Shown piece by piece: positions 15,266 through 22,592 of a stretch of DNA of 35,246 nucleotides. Made by a program: the position numbers and the translations under genes. This stretch comes from Nonomuraea aridisoli. Its GTDB lineage: Bacteria; Actinomycetota; Actinomycetes; Streptosporangiales; Streptosporangiaceae. Each line of letters opens with the position of its first letter. The first letter of the stretch is position 1. Location of the stretch: the NCBI RefSeq assembly GCF_003236395.1, contig NZ_POUD01000073.1:1-35246 (forward strand). The letters are read 5' to 3'. The notes beneath the pieces are model-generated. The model was not told the origin of the DNA. It did no database searches and was given only the letters and a program-made list of their open reading frames with translations.

Positions 15266-16471
15266 GTGACCGCTCAGCGTGACTACGCCGCCCTCGTCCA
15301 GCGTGGGCTCTCGCTCGACCTCACCAGGGGCAAGCCGTCGCCGAGCCAGCTCGACCTCTCCAACGACATGTTGCGGCTGCCGACGTCCTACCGCGCGGCC
15401 GACGGCAGCGACGCCCGCAACTACGGCAACCTGCAGGGCCTGACGGAGCTGCGCGAGCTGTTCGCGCCGCTGCTGCAGGTGCCCGCGGACCGGCTGGTCG
15501 TCGGCGGCAACGCGAGCCTCGCGCTCATGCACGACACCGTGGTGCACGCGCTGCTGAGCCCGCTGCCGGGCGCCGCGCGCCGGTGGATCGAGGAGCCGGA
15601 GATCACGTTCCTGTGCCCCGTCCCCGGCTACGACCGGCACTTCACGATCTGCGAGCGGCTCGGCATCAGGATGGTCGCCGTCCCGATGACGGCCGAGGGC
15701 CCCGACATGGACGCCGTCGAGCGCCTGGTCGCCGCCGACGCGAGCGTCAAGGGCATGTGGTGCGTGCCGAAGTACAGCAACCCGACCGGCGTCGTCTACA
15801 GCGACGAGACGGTCCGCCGGCTGGCCGCCATGCCGACGGCGGCGCCCGACTTCCGAATCTTCTGGGACAACGCGTACGCGGTGCACCACCTCACCGACAC
15901 CCCGGCCGAGCTGGCCGACGTGCTGGCCCTCAGCGCCGAGCACGGCCACCCGGACCGGGTGTTCGTCTACGCCTCCACCTCCAAGGTGACGCTGGCGGGC
16001 GCGGGGGTGTCGTTCTTCGGCTCCTCGCCGGCGAACGTCGAGTGGTTCCTGCGCAACACCGCCAAGCAGTCCATCGGCCCCGACAAGATCAACCAGCTGC
16101 GTCACGTCGAGTTCCTGCGCGACGCCGAGGGCGTGGCGGCCCACATGCGCCGGCACGCCGAGCTGATCGGCCCGAAGTTCGAGCTGGTCGACAAGGTGCT
16201 GGCCGAGCGGCTCGGCGGCCTGGCGAGCTGGACGAGCCCGAAGGGCGGCTACTTCGTCAGCCTGGAGGTGCCGCACGCGGCCGAGGTGGTGGCGAAGGCG
16301 AAGGCGGCCGGCATCGCGCTGACGCCCGCGGGCGCGACGCACCCGTACGGGAAGGACCCCGACGACCGGACGATCAGGATCGCGCCGACCTACCCCGGGC
16401 TGGACGAGCTGGAGCAGGCGATCGAGGGGCTGGCCGTGTGCGTGCGGCTGGTGGCCGAGGAGCGCGCCTGA
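15266..16471 (+). CDS. PLP-dependent aminotransferase (MocR-type, PF12897-like)
   Basis: This 401-residue fold-type I aminotransferase uses PLP; members of this group act on aspartate or other amino acids. The PLP lysine is Lys240 in YASTSKVTLAGAG. NPTG (172-175) and the aspartate contacting the pyridine nitrogen (Asp201 in FWDNAYAV) are present, as is YGNLQGLTELRE near the N-terminus. There is no N-terminal helix-turn-helix, so it is an enzyme and not a MocR regulator. The GTG at 15266 has GGAGGAGA six bases upstream. The substrate cannot be set from the sequence. It ends ten bases from a convergent gene. Confidence 0.9.
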   Translation: MTAQRDYAALVQRGLSLDLTRGKPSPSQLDLSNDMLRLPTSYRAADGSDARNYGNLQGLTELRELFAPLLQVPADRLVVGGNASLALMHDTVVHALLSPLPGAARRWIEEPEITFLCPVPGYDRHFTICERLGIRMVAVPMTAEGPDMDAVERLVAADASVKGMWCVPKYSNPTGVVYSDETVRRLAAMPTAAPDFRIFWDNAYAVHHLTDTPAELADVLALSAEHGHPDRVFVYASTSKVTLAGAGVSFFGSSPANVEWFLRNTAKQSIGPDKINQLRHVEFLRDAEGVAAHMRRHAELIGPKFELVDKVLAERLGGLASWTSPKGGYFVSLEVPHAAEVVAKAKAAGIALTPAGATHPYGKDPDDRTIRIAPTYPGLDELEQAIEGLAVCVRLVAEERA

Positions 16472-16481
16472 CCGCCTCGGG

Positions 16482-17054
16482 TCACCGGGCGCCGGGACGG
16501 AAGCCGAAGAGGTATTCGCGCGTCTCGCTCGGATGGAACGCGATGTCGAGGCCCGGTTCGAAGGCCACGTTGTCGCGTGGGCAGTAGCGCAGCCGCTCCC
16601 ACACGGCCAGGGCCTTGTCCCTGGCCGTGGCCTCGGCCGCGTCCCGGCGGCGGGCGCCGCGCGCGCCGAGCACGTTCAGCAGGCCGAACATCCAGAACAG
16701 GCCCGTCAGGCAGAACGGCGCCAGCAGCACCTCTCCCCACTTCGGGTCCTGCCCCATCGCGATCACCAGCGATATGACCAGGTGCACGAGGGCCGCGACG
16801 AGGAGCAGCACGTATCCCTGGTTCCGCACCCAGGGCGTGTAGTGGCGGCTGGGGAACGACAGCCAGACCGCCAGTTGCGTGCGGCTCATCACGTGCCGGG
16901 ACGCGCCCAGCGCCGCCGCCGTCGGCAGGTCGGCGACCTCGCGCGCGCCCGGTAAGCGCACCCGCCCGATCTTGTACGTGGTCCCCGCGGCGACCACGCC
17001 CGGGACGGCGAGGACCTGGTCGGCCTCCGAACACACCGGGCACCTCACATCCAT
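16482..17054 (-). CDS. Small zinc-ribbon membrane protein, unrecognised
   Basis: This 190-residue protein starts with a zinc-knuckle half, CPVCSEADQVLAVPGVV. Two membrane segments follow (about residues 80-98 and 109-128), then a charged stretch and a second half-site with a single Cys (YCPRDNVAFEPG). The pattern of an N-terminal CxxC plus a late CP motif resembles uncharacterised actinobacterial zinc-ribbon proteins. No enzyme motif is visible. The ATG at 17052-17054 has only a weak upstream site. It is divergent from the FAD oxidase gene (52-base gap) and convergent with the aminotransferase gene. The function is unknown. Confidence 0.75.
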   Translation of the reverse strand: MDVRCPVCSEADQVLAVPGVVAAGTTYKIGRVRLPGAREVADLPTAAALGASRHVMSRTQLAVWLSFPSRHYTPWVRNQGYVLLLVAALVHLVISLVIAMGQDPKWGEVLLAPFCLTGLFWMFGLLNVLGARGARRRDAAEATARDKALAVWERLRYCPRDNVAFEPGLDIAFHPSETREYLFGFRPGAR

Positions 17055-17093
17055 CCGGGCAGTTTGGCTGTAAGGGAAGTCCGGCGCAAACCA

Positions 17094-17099
17094 TAGAGT
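17094..17099 (+). promoter_or_regulatory. -10 box of a leaderless promoter for the FAD oxidase gene
   Basis: TAGAGT stands seven bases before the GTG at 17107, with TAAGGG (17071-17076) 17 bases upstream as a poor -35. There is no Shine-Dalgarno sequence. This fits a leaderless transcript. Confidence 0.4.
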
Positions 17100-17106
17100 T
17101 CACTGT

Positions 17107-18468
17107 GTGAGACCGATTGATGCCCTGGTGAACTCCTTGCCCGAAGCGCGCGTCGTGACCGACCCCGACGTGATCGACTCCTACGCCCGCGACCGCACGT
17201 TCGTGGCGCCCGGCAAGCCGCTCGGTGTGGTGCTGGCCGCCTCCCGCGACGACGTGGTGACCACCCTGAAGTGGGCCACCGAGCACCGGGTGCCGGTGGT
17301 GCCGCGCGGCGCGGGCACCGGCCTGGCGGGCGCGGCGGTCGCGGGCGACGGCGTGATCGTGTTGTCGCTGGCGAGGATGACCGCGATCAAGGAGCTCTCC
17401 CCCGCCGACGAGATCGCCGTCGTCGAGCCCGGCGTGATCACCGCCGACCTCGACCGGGCCGCCCGGGAGCACGGCCTCATGTACGCGCCCGACCCGTCGT
17501 CGTACGAGATCTCCACGATCGGCGGGAACCTGGCCACCAACGCCGGCGGGCTGCGGTGCGTCAAATACGGCGTGACCAGGGACTCCACGCTCGGCCTCGA
17601 AGTCGTGCTGGCCGACGGCCGGATCCTGAACACCGGCCGGCGCACCATGAAGGGCGTCACGGGCTACGACCTGACCGGTCTGTTCGTCGGCTCTGAGGGC
17701 ACGCTCGGCGTGATCACCTCGGCCACGGTGCGGCTGCGCCGCGCGCCGGCCGTGCCGCCGGCGACGTTCGCGGCCGAGTTCGGCTCGCCGCGGGACGCCG
17801 GCGCGGCCGTGTCGGCGATCATGGCGGCCGGCTGCCAGCCGTCGCTCATGGAGCTGCTCGACCGCACCACGCTCAAGGCCATCGACGACTGGCGCAACAT
17901 CGGGCTGGAGGACGCGACGCAGGCCATGCTGATCGGCCAGTCCGACGCCGCCGACGGCCAGGCCATGGCCGAGCGCATGCAGCGGATCTGCCTGGACAAC
18001 GGCGCGTCGTTCGTGGCCGTGTCGTCCACCCCCGAGGAGGCCGAGGAGCTGATCGGGGTCCGGCGGCTGGCGTACGGGGCCAAGGAGCGGATGGGCGCGT
18101 GCCTGGTCGAGGACGTGTGCGTGCCGCGGTCCAAGCTCGCCGAGATGATCATCGCGATCGAGGAGGCGGCGGCGCGGCACGGCGTGCTGATCGCCACGGC
18201 GGCCCACGCCGGCGACGGCAACCTGCACCCGGTCTTCATCTTCGACCACGGCACCCTCGAGCCGCCCGCGGAGGTGTGGGCCGCGGCGGACGAGGTGTTC
18301 ACCACCGCGCTGCGGCTCGGCGGCACGCTCACCGGCGAGCACGGGGTGGGCCTGCTGAAGCGGCGCTGGCTCGCCATGGAGGCGGGGCCGGTGGCGGCCG
18401 AGGTGCAGAACGGCATCAAGGCCGTCTTCGACCCGCTCGGCATCCTGAACCCGGGTAAAGCCATTTGA
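17107..18468 (+). CDS. FAD-binding oxidase, GlcD/lactate dehydrogenase family
   Basis: This 453-residue flavoprotein has an N-terminal FAD_binding_4 domain (PRGAGTGLAGAAV at about 61-73, IGGNLATNAGGLRCVKYG at about 138-155, GSEGTLGVIT at about 197-206) and a C-terminal FAD-oxidase domain with HAGDGNLHP and GEHGVG. The family oxidises 2-hydroxy acids such as glycolate or D-lactate. Subunits GlcE and GlcF are not encoded next to it, so a stand-alone D-2-hydroxyacid dehydrogenase is likely; the substrate is not certain. The GTG at 17107 fits the family N-terminus and the -10 box before it. A GTG two bases earlier is out of frame. Confidence 0.92.
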   Translation: MRPIDALVNSLPEARVVTDPDVIDSYARDRTFVAPGKPLGVVLAASRDDVVTTLKWATEHRVPVVPRGAGTGLAGAAVAGDGVIVLSLARMTAIKELSPADEIAVVEPGVITADLDRAAREHGLMYAPDPSSYEISTIGGNLATNAGGLRCVKYGVTRDSTLGLEVVLADGRILNTGRRTMKGVTGYDLTGLFVGSEGTLGVITSATVRLRRAPAVPPATFAAEFGSPRDAGAAVSAIMAAGCQPSLMELLDRTTLKAIDDWRNIGLEDATQAMLIGQSDAADGQAMAERMQRICLDNGASFVAVSSTPEEAEELIGVRRLAYGAKERMGACLVEDVCVPRSKLAEMIIAIEEAAARHGVLIATAAHAGDGNLHPVFIFDHGTLEPPAEVWAAADEVFTTALRLGGTLTGEHGVGLLKRRWLAMEAGPVAAEVQNGIKAVFDPLGILNPGKAI

Positions 18469-18483
18469 CTTAACGATCTTGAG

Positions 18484-18553
18484 TTGACCAAGACGTGACC
18501 TGTCTGCTGATTCACCACACCACCTGCGATAAAAGGCTGACTTTTTTGGTCAA
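18484..18553. repeat. Inverted TTGACCAA/TTGGTCAA pair in the kinase upstream region
   Basis: TTGACCAA (18484-18491) and TTGGTCAA (18546-18553) are exact inverted copies 54 bases apart in the 177-base gap before the Ser/Thr kinase gene. This gap is markedly AT-richer than the genes. The pair could be two half-sites for a looping regulator. A weak AAAAG...CTTTTTT hairpin between them may end the upstream transcript. Confidence 0.3.
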
Positions 18554-18583
18554 AACATGAAAGTTCTGTTACGAGCGGCAGAC

Positions 18584-18608
18584 TTGACAAGGGTCCCGCT
18601 GGTAGCGT
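18584..18608 (+). promoter_or_regulatory. Candidate promoter of the Ser/Thr kinase gene
   Basis: A consensus -35 TTGACA (18584-18589) and a -10 TAGCGT (18603-18608) are present, but the spacer is only 13 bp. The -10 is preceded by TGG, so it could work as an extended -10 alone. The start codon is 38 bases further, with GGGGG as ribosome-binding site. Confidence 0.35.
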
Positions 18609-18645
18609 TTTGCCTCATCTGTTGAGGTTGTGATGGGGGTCCGAC

Positions 18646-20811
18646 GTGAATCAGTTCCAGCCGTTGGCGGCGGACGACCCGCGGCGGCTGGGGGCGTACG
18701 ACATCGTCGCCCGGCTCGGCGAGGGCGGCCAGGGCGTTGTCTACCTGGGCAAGAGCGACTCGGGTGAGCAGGTCGCGGTCAAACTCCTGCACCACGCCCT
18801 GGCGGCGGACGCCGACGCGAGGACCCGTTTCCTGCGCGAGGTCGCCGTGGCGCAGCGGGTGGCCCGGTTCTGCACCGCGCCCGTGCTCCACGCCGACCTC
18901 GAGGGCAGCCGCCCGTACATCGTCAGCGAGTACGTCCCGGGCCCTTCGCTGCGTGAGCTCGTCATCAACGAGGGGCCGCGGCGGGGCGCGGCGCTGGAAC
19001 GGCTGGCGATCAGCACGGCCACCGCGCTCGCGGCCATCCACCGGGCGGGCATCCTGCACCGCGACTTCAAGCCCGCCAACGTGCTGATGGGCCCCGAGGG
19101 GCCGGTCGTGATCGACTTCGGCATCGCCCGCGCGCTCGACTCCCCGGGCGCGACGGCCACCGGGATGGCGATGGGGACGCCGTCTTACCTGGCGCCGGAG
19201 CAGCTCAGCGGGGCCGCGGTCTCCGAGAAGGCCGACGTGTTCGCCTGGGGCGTCACCATGGTGTACGCCGCGACGGGCAAGCCCGCGTTCGGCTCCGACT
19301 CCATCCCCGTCGTGATGAACCGGATCCTGAACGAGGAGCCGCAGCTCGGGGGCATGGAGGGCGTGCTCGGGGAGCTGGTGGCCGCCTGCCTGTCGAAGGA
19401 CCCGGCCCTGCGCCCGACCGCCGACGAGCTCATCGTCCGCCTCACCGGCCAGCCCGCCCCCAACGCCGCCGTCGAACCGGTCGCCGGCCGCCCGGACACC
19501 ACCCCGTCAGCGCCCGCTCCTTCCGCGCCTGCTCCTTCCGCGCCTGCTCCGGGGGTTTCCCCGGCTTCGGGCCCGGACGTCTACCCGGGCCCGTGGACCC
19601 AGCCGAACCCGATCCACGTCGCCGGCGGCCCGTCCCAGACCGGCCCGGTGGCCCCGGCCCCGCCGCAGACGGGCGACTACGGCCGGCACGCCGCTGCCGC
19701 CGTCCAGAACCACGGCTTCCCGCCGCACCCGGGCGCCCCCTACGGCGGCCAGCCCGGCACCCCGCACGGCGCACAACCGGGCGGCCTCCAGGGCGGCCCG
19801 TACGCCGGTCACCCTCAGGGCGGTCAGCCGGGGGCCGTGCACGGCGGTCAGCCCGGGATGCCGTTCGGGGCGCAGCCCGGAACGCCCGGTGGTGTGCCGC
19901 CGCAGGGCGGCGCGCGTCCCGCGGGCTCGCCTCCGGGTGACGGTGTGCCGCCCAAGCAGCGGCGGACGCTGACCCTCGCGCTGACCGGAGCCGCCGCCGC
20001 GGCCCTGCTCGTGGTCGCCGGCGCCGTCGTGGTGCAGGCGAACAGCAAGGAGGAGGTCCCGGTCGTGGCCGTGGGCAACTCCTCCCGGGAAGCCTCCGGC
20101 GACGGCTCGGGCGCGGCGGGACAGCCGGGCGAGCCCCCGGTCGGTCAGACCACCGTCCCCGAGATCCCCACGGCGAACGAGGTGCCCACCCTCGACATCG
20201 AGTCCGGGCAGGACGAGAAGAAGACCAAGAAGCCGGTCGCCAACGTGCCCGAGGTGGTCACGGACGTGCCCCGCCAGCCGGTCGGCACCCCGCGCTCGGA
20301 GCCCTCGCCGTCACCGACGAAGACCCGCAAGAAGCGCACGAACGTCGAGCCCGGTCACGAGGCGTCGACGCCGCCGTCCGACGAGCCCACGACGGCCCCG
20401 TCGCCCACGAAGGCGCCGACGACCAAGCCCAGCACCAAGCCGACCGCCAAGCCCACCACGGTGAAGCCGACGCCCGCGCCGAAGCCCAACACGGTCAAGC
20501 CGACCACCGTGTGCGGCGCCGGTTACCAGGTCATCAACTCCCACTCGCTGGGCGTGGACGCCACGATCTACCTGCTGTACAACAACAGTGCGGGCAAGAA
20601 CTGCGTGATCACGATCTCCCGCATGGTGCACCCCGGCAAGGTCAAGATGAACGCGATCCTCCAGGTCAAGGGCGGCTCCAGCGCGAGCGACCCGGGCGCC
20701 TTCACCTCGTACGCGGGCCCGCTGCGCCTGCCCGCGGCGAAGAAGTGCGTGATCTGGGGCGGTTCGTGGGGCACCAAGAGCTGGAAGTCCGGCTGGAGCC
20801 ACTGCGGCTGA
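18646..20811 (+). CDS. Membrane Ser/Thr protein kinase with a four-Cys extracellular domain
   Basis: This 721-residue Hanks-type kinase has a cytoplasmic kinase domain with the P-loop GEGGQGVVYLG (25-35), Lys46 in VAVK, the catalytic loop HRDFKPANVL (Asp140), DFG (157-159) and APE. A long Gly/Pro/Gln linker (about 270-435) carries SAPAP and GGQPG repeats. One membrane segment spans about 441-462. Outside the cell follows a Thr/Pro/Lys-rich stalk, as in wall-spanning proteins, and a terminal domain (623-721) with four cysteines (CGAGYQV, NCVIT, KCVIW, HCG). PASTA repeats are absent, so the ligand is not the usual muropeptide. The GTG at 18646 has GGGGG six bases upstream. The target proteins are unknown. 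The kinase and its sensing layout are certain; the signal is not. Confidence 0.93.
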   Translation: MNQFQPLAADDPRRLGAYDIVARLGEGGQGVVYLGKSDSGEQVAVKLLHHALAADADARTRFLREVAVAQRVARFCTAPVLHADLEGSRPYIVSEYVPGPSLRELVINEGPRRGAALERLAISTATALAAIHRAGILHRDFKPANVLMGPEGPVVIDFGIARALDSPGATATGMAMGTPSYLAPEQLSGAAVSEKADVFAWGVTMVYAATGKPAFGSDSIPVVMNRILNEEPQLGGMEGVLGELVAACLSKDPALRPTADELIVRLTGQPAPNAAVEPVAGRPDTTPSAPAPSAPAPSAPAPGVSPASGPDVYPGPWTQPNPIHVAGGPSQTGPVAPAPPQTGDYGRHAAAAVQNHGFPPHPGAPYGGQPGTPHGAQPGGLQGGPYAGHPQGGQPGAVHGGQPGMPFGAQPGTPGGVPPQGGARPAGSPPGDGVPPKQRRTLTLALTGAAAAALLVVAGAVVVQANSKEEVPVVAVGNSSREASGDGSGAAGQPGEPPVGQTTVPEIPTANEVPTLDIESGQDEKKTKKPVANVPEVVTDVPRQPVGTPRSEPSPSPTKTRKKRTNVEPGHEASTPPSDEPTTAPSPTKAPTTKPSTKPTAKPTTVKPTPAPKPNTVKPTTVCGAGYQVINSHSLGVDATIYLLYNNSAGKNCVITISRMVHPGKVKMNAILQVKGGSSASDPGAFTSYAGPLRLPAAKKCVIWGGSWGTKSWKSGWSHCG

Positions 20812-20840
20812 GCCCCGGCGGCGGCCTGATCGGCACGGGG

Positions 20841-20846
20841 TAGCGT
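20841..20846 (+). promoter_or_regulatory. -10 box of a leaderless promoter for the crotonase gene
   Basis: TAGCGT ends seven bases before the ATG at 20854. There is no ribosome-binding site at proper spacing for that ATG. A GTG at 20845 is in frame but overlaps the -10 box, so the ATG is preferred. No clear -35 is seen. Confidence 0.4.
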
Positions 20847-20853
20847 GCTGCGC

Positions 20854-21639
20854 ATGAGCCTCGTACACAAGGATCTGACGGCCGGCGTCGCGACCGTCAC
20901 GCTCGACTCGCCGCCCAACCGCAACGCCCTGTCCGTGCGCCTGCTGGCCGATCTGGCCGACCGGCTCGCCTGGGCGCTGGCCGAGCCGGAGGCCCGGGTG
21001 ATCGTGCTGACGGCGACGGGCACGGTGTTCTGCTCCGGGGCCGACATCAAGGAGCAGCGCGCCGGGGACGGCCGGCCGGACGCGCCGGTCACCGCCTCGC
21101 TGCCGGAGATCCTGCGGACGCTCTGGGAGAGCCCGAAGCCGGTGATCTGCCGGCTCAACGGCACCGCCAGGGCGGGCGGCCTGGGCCTGGTGGCGGCGTG
21201 CGACTTCGCGATCGCGCCGCTGACGGCGTCGTTCTCCTTCACCGAGGTGCGCCTCGGCGTCGTCCCCGCGATGATCTCCGTTCCGGTGCTGCGGCGGGTG
21301 GACGCCCGCGCGGCGGCCGACTACTTCCTGACCGGCGAGGTGTTCGACGCCGCCCGGGCGGCCGAGATCGGGCTGCTGTCGCGGGCGGTGCCGGAGGAGG
21401 AGCTGGACGCGACCGTCGCCCGCTACGCCGAGATGCTGATGAAGGGCGGTCCCGAGGCGCTGGCCCTCACCAAGCGCCTGGTCAGGGAGGTGCCGCGGGT
21501 GTCGTTCGAGGAGGGGCTGCGGCGGATGACCGAGCTGTCGGCCGAGCGGTTCACCTCGGAGGAGGGTCAGGAGGGCATCGCGGCGTTCATGGAGAAGCGC
21601 TCACCCAAGTGGGTCCCCACGGGGTCACCCGGCCAGTGA
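20854..21639 (+). CDS. Enoyl-CoA hydratase/isomerase (crotonase) family protein
   Basis: This 261-residue crotonase-fold enzyme acts on acyl-CoA thioesters. The oxyanion-hole segments are VFCSGADIKE and NGTARAGGLGLVAACDFAIA. The second one lacks the first catalytic Glu of classical enoyl-CoA hydratase (GGGCEL becomes AGGLGL). The other Glu is kept in FTEVRLGVVPAMI. The same AGGLGLVAACD pattern occurs in methylglutaconyl-CoA hydratase-like enzymes of leucine or terpenoid breakdown, which is the best guess here. The last 15 bases overlap the convergent ROK kinase gene. The start choice rests on the leaderless promoter. Confidence 0.88.
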   Translation: MSLVHKDLTAGVATVTLDSPPNRNALSVRLLADLADRLAWALAEPEARVIVLTATGTVFCSGADIKEQRAGDGRPDAPVTASLPEILRTLWESPKPVICRLNGTARAGGLGLVAACDFAIAPLTASFSFTEVRLGVVPAMISVPVLRRVDARAAADYFLTGEVFDAARAAEIGLLSRAVPEEELDATVARYAEMLMKGGPEALALTKRLVREVPRVSFEEGLRRMTELSAERFTSEEGQEGIAAFMEKRSPKWVPTGSPGQ

Positions 21640-22497
21640 CCGCCAGGCGAGCAGCCCCGCGCCGATCAGCCCGGCGAGCGGGCCTAGGGCGGACGCCCGT
21701 ACCCGCGGGGCCTGCCTGAAGCCGAGGCGGTGGGCCAGGCGCTCGCGCAGCGGGACGATCAGGGCGTCGCCCGCCTGTGACACCCCGCCGCCGACCACGA
21801 TCGCCGCGGGATCGGCCACCAGCGTGTACGTCGCCAGCGCCACCGCGAGCGCCTCGACCGCCTCCGCCCACACGCGCACGGCCTCGGCGTCCCCTTCGGA
21901 AGCCAGCCGCACCACGTCGGCGGCCCCGGGGACGCCGAGGCGGGCCGCCATCGCCCCGCCGGACGCGTACGCCGCCAGGCAGCCCCGCTGGCCGCACCCG
22001 CAGGCGAGCCCGTCCGGACGCACCGGGATGTGCCCGATCTGCCCGGCCCACCCGTTCGCGCCCCCGTAGAGCGATCCCGACAACGTCATCGCGCCCGCGA
22101 TGCCCGTGCCGACGGGCAGGAAGAGCACGTCGCCGTCGCCGGCCCCGCGGGCCAGCTCCGCCTCCCCGGCCGAGCGGACGTCGTGGCCGAGCGTCACCGG
22201 CAGGTCCACGTCCGCGAACGCGGCGGCGGGCACGTCGCGCCACCCGAACGCCGCGGCGAACACCGCGTGCGTGGGCGTGACCAGGCCGGGAACGGCCACC
22301 CCGACGGCGAGCGGGCGCGTCCCCGCGCCGGGCTCGGCGAGGTCGGCGACGAAGCCGGAGATCGCGGCGACCACCCGCTGCGGCCCCTCGGCGCGGGGCG
22401 TCGGCCGCCGCTCGACCCGCAGCAGCGTGCCGTGCCTGGCGACCAGGCCGCCCTTCATCGTGGTGCCGCCGACGTCCACCGCGGCCACGCAGTCCAT
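21625..22497 (-). CDS. ROK family sugar kinase with altered sugar-binding motifs
   Basis: This 290-residue ROK protein has no helix-turn-helix, so it is a kinase and not a NagC-type repressor. The ATP motif DVGGTTMKGG is at residues 8-17. The catalytic Asp is Asp106 in LGHDVRSAG, a variant found in actinobacterial members. The zinc motif is CGCGQRGC (Cys166, 168, 173) with His156. Two glutamates that usually contact the sugar are changed: the ExGH motif reads QIGH (Gln153) and the GCxE motif reads GCLA (Ala175). The sugar may therefore differ from glucose, or activity may be low. Annotation as glucokinase would be unsafe. The ATG at 22495-22497 has GGGAGAGGA upstream. Confidence 0.88.
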   Translation of the reverse strand: MDCVAAVDVGGTTMKGGLVARHGTLLRVERRPTPRAEGPQRVVAAISGFVADLAEPGAGTRPLAVGVAVPGLVTPTHAVFAAAFGWRDVPAAAFADVDLPVTLGHDVRSAGEAELARGAGDGDVLFLPVGTGIAGAMTLSGSLYGGANGWAGQIGHIPVRPDGLACGCGQRGCLAAYASGGAMAARLGVPGAADVVRLASEGDAEAVRVWAEAVEALAVALATYTLVADPAAIVVGGGVSQAGDALIVPLRERLAHRLGFRQAPRVRASALGPLAGLIGAGLLAWRSLAG

Positions 22498-22526
22498 CCG
22501 CCGTCCTCTCCCTCACGCGGTCCGGG

Positions 22527-22556
22527 TTGACCTTGTGCGCGGGGCTCTCATAGGGT
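22527..22556 (+). promoter_or_regulatory. Promoter of the APH-family gene
   Basis: TTGACC (22527-22532) and TAGGGT (22551-22556) are 18 bp apart, close to the actinobacterial vegetative consensus. This is the best -35/-10 pair in the window. Transcription should start near 22563, leaving a leader of about 30 bases. Confidence 0.6.
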
Positions 22557-22571
22557 CGGCGACTAGAATAT

Positions 22572-22585
22572 CCTTCGGTCGAAGG
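22572..22585. promoter_or_regulatory. Operator-like palindrome CCTTCGGTCGAAGG
   Basis: CCTTCG and CGAAGG are inverted arms around GT. The element lies just after the predicted transcription start and before the ribosome-binding site GAAGGG, which it overlaps. A TetR-type repressor site is plausible; the regulator is not encoded next to it. Confidence 0.4.
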
Positions 22586-22592
22586 GCGGTTC

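Noticed and set aside
13435..15282. 615-codon plus-strand frame opposite ctaD
   Set aside because: It is an antisense shadow of a highly conserved membrane protein gene, with a His/Glu/Arg-rich product.
18557..18625. 22-codon frame starting ATGAAAGTTCTG with a TTA codon, before the Ser/Thr kinase
   Set aside because: It has no ribosome-binding site, its codons are not GC-ending, and it covers the predicted promoter. A chance frame in AT-richer intergenic DNA is more likely.
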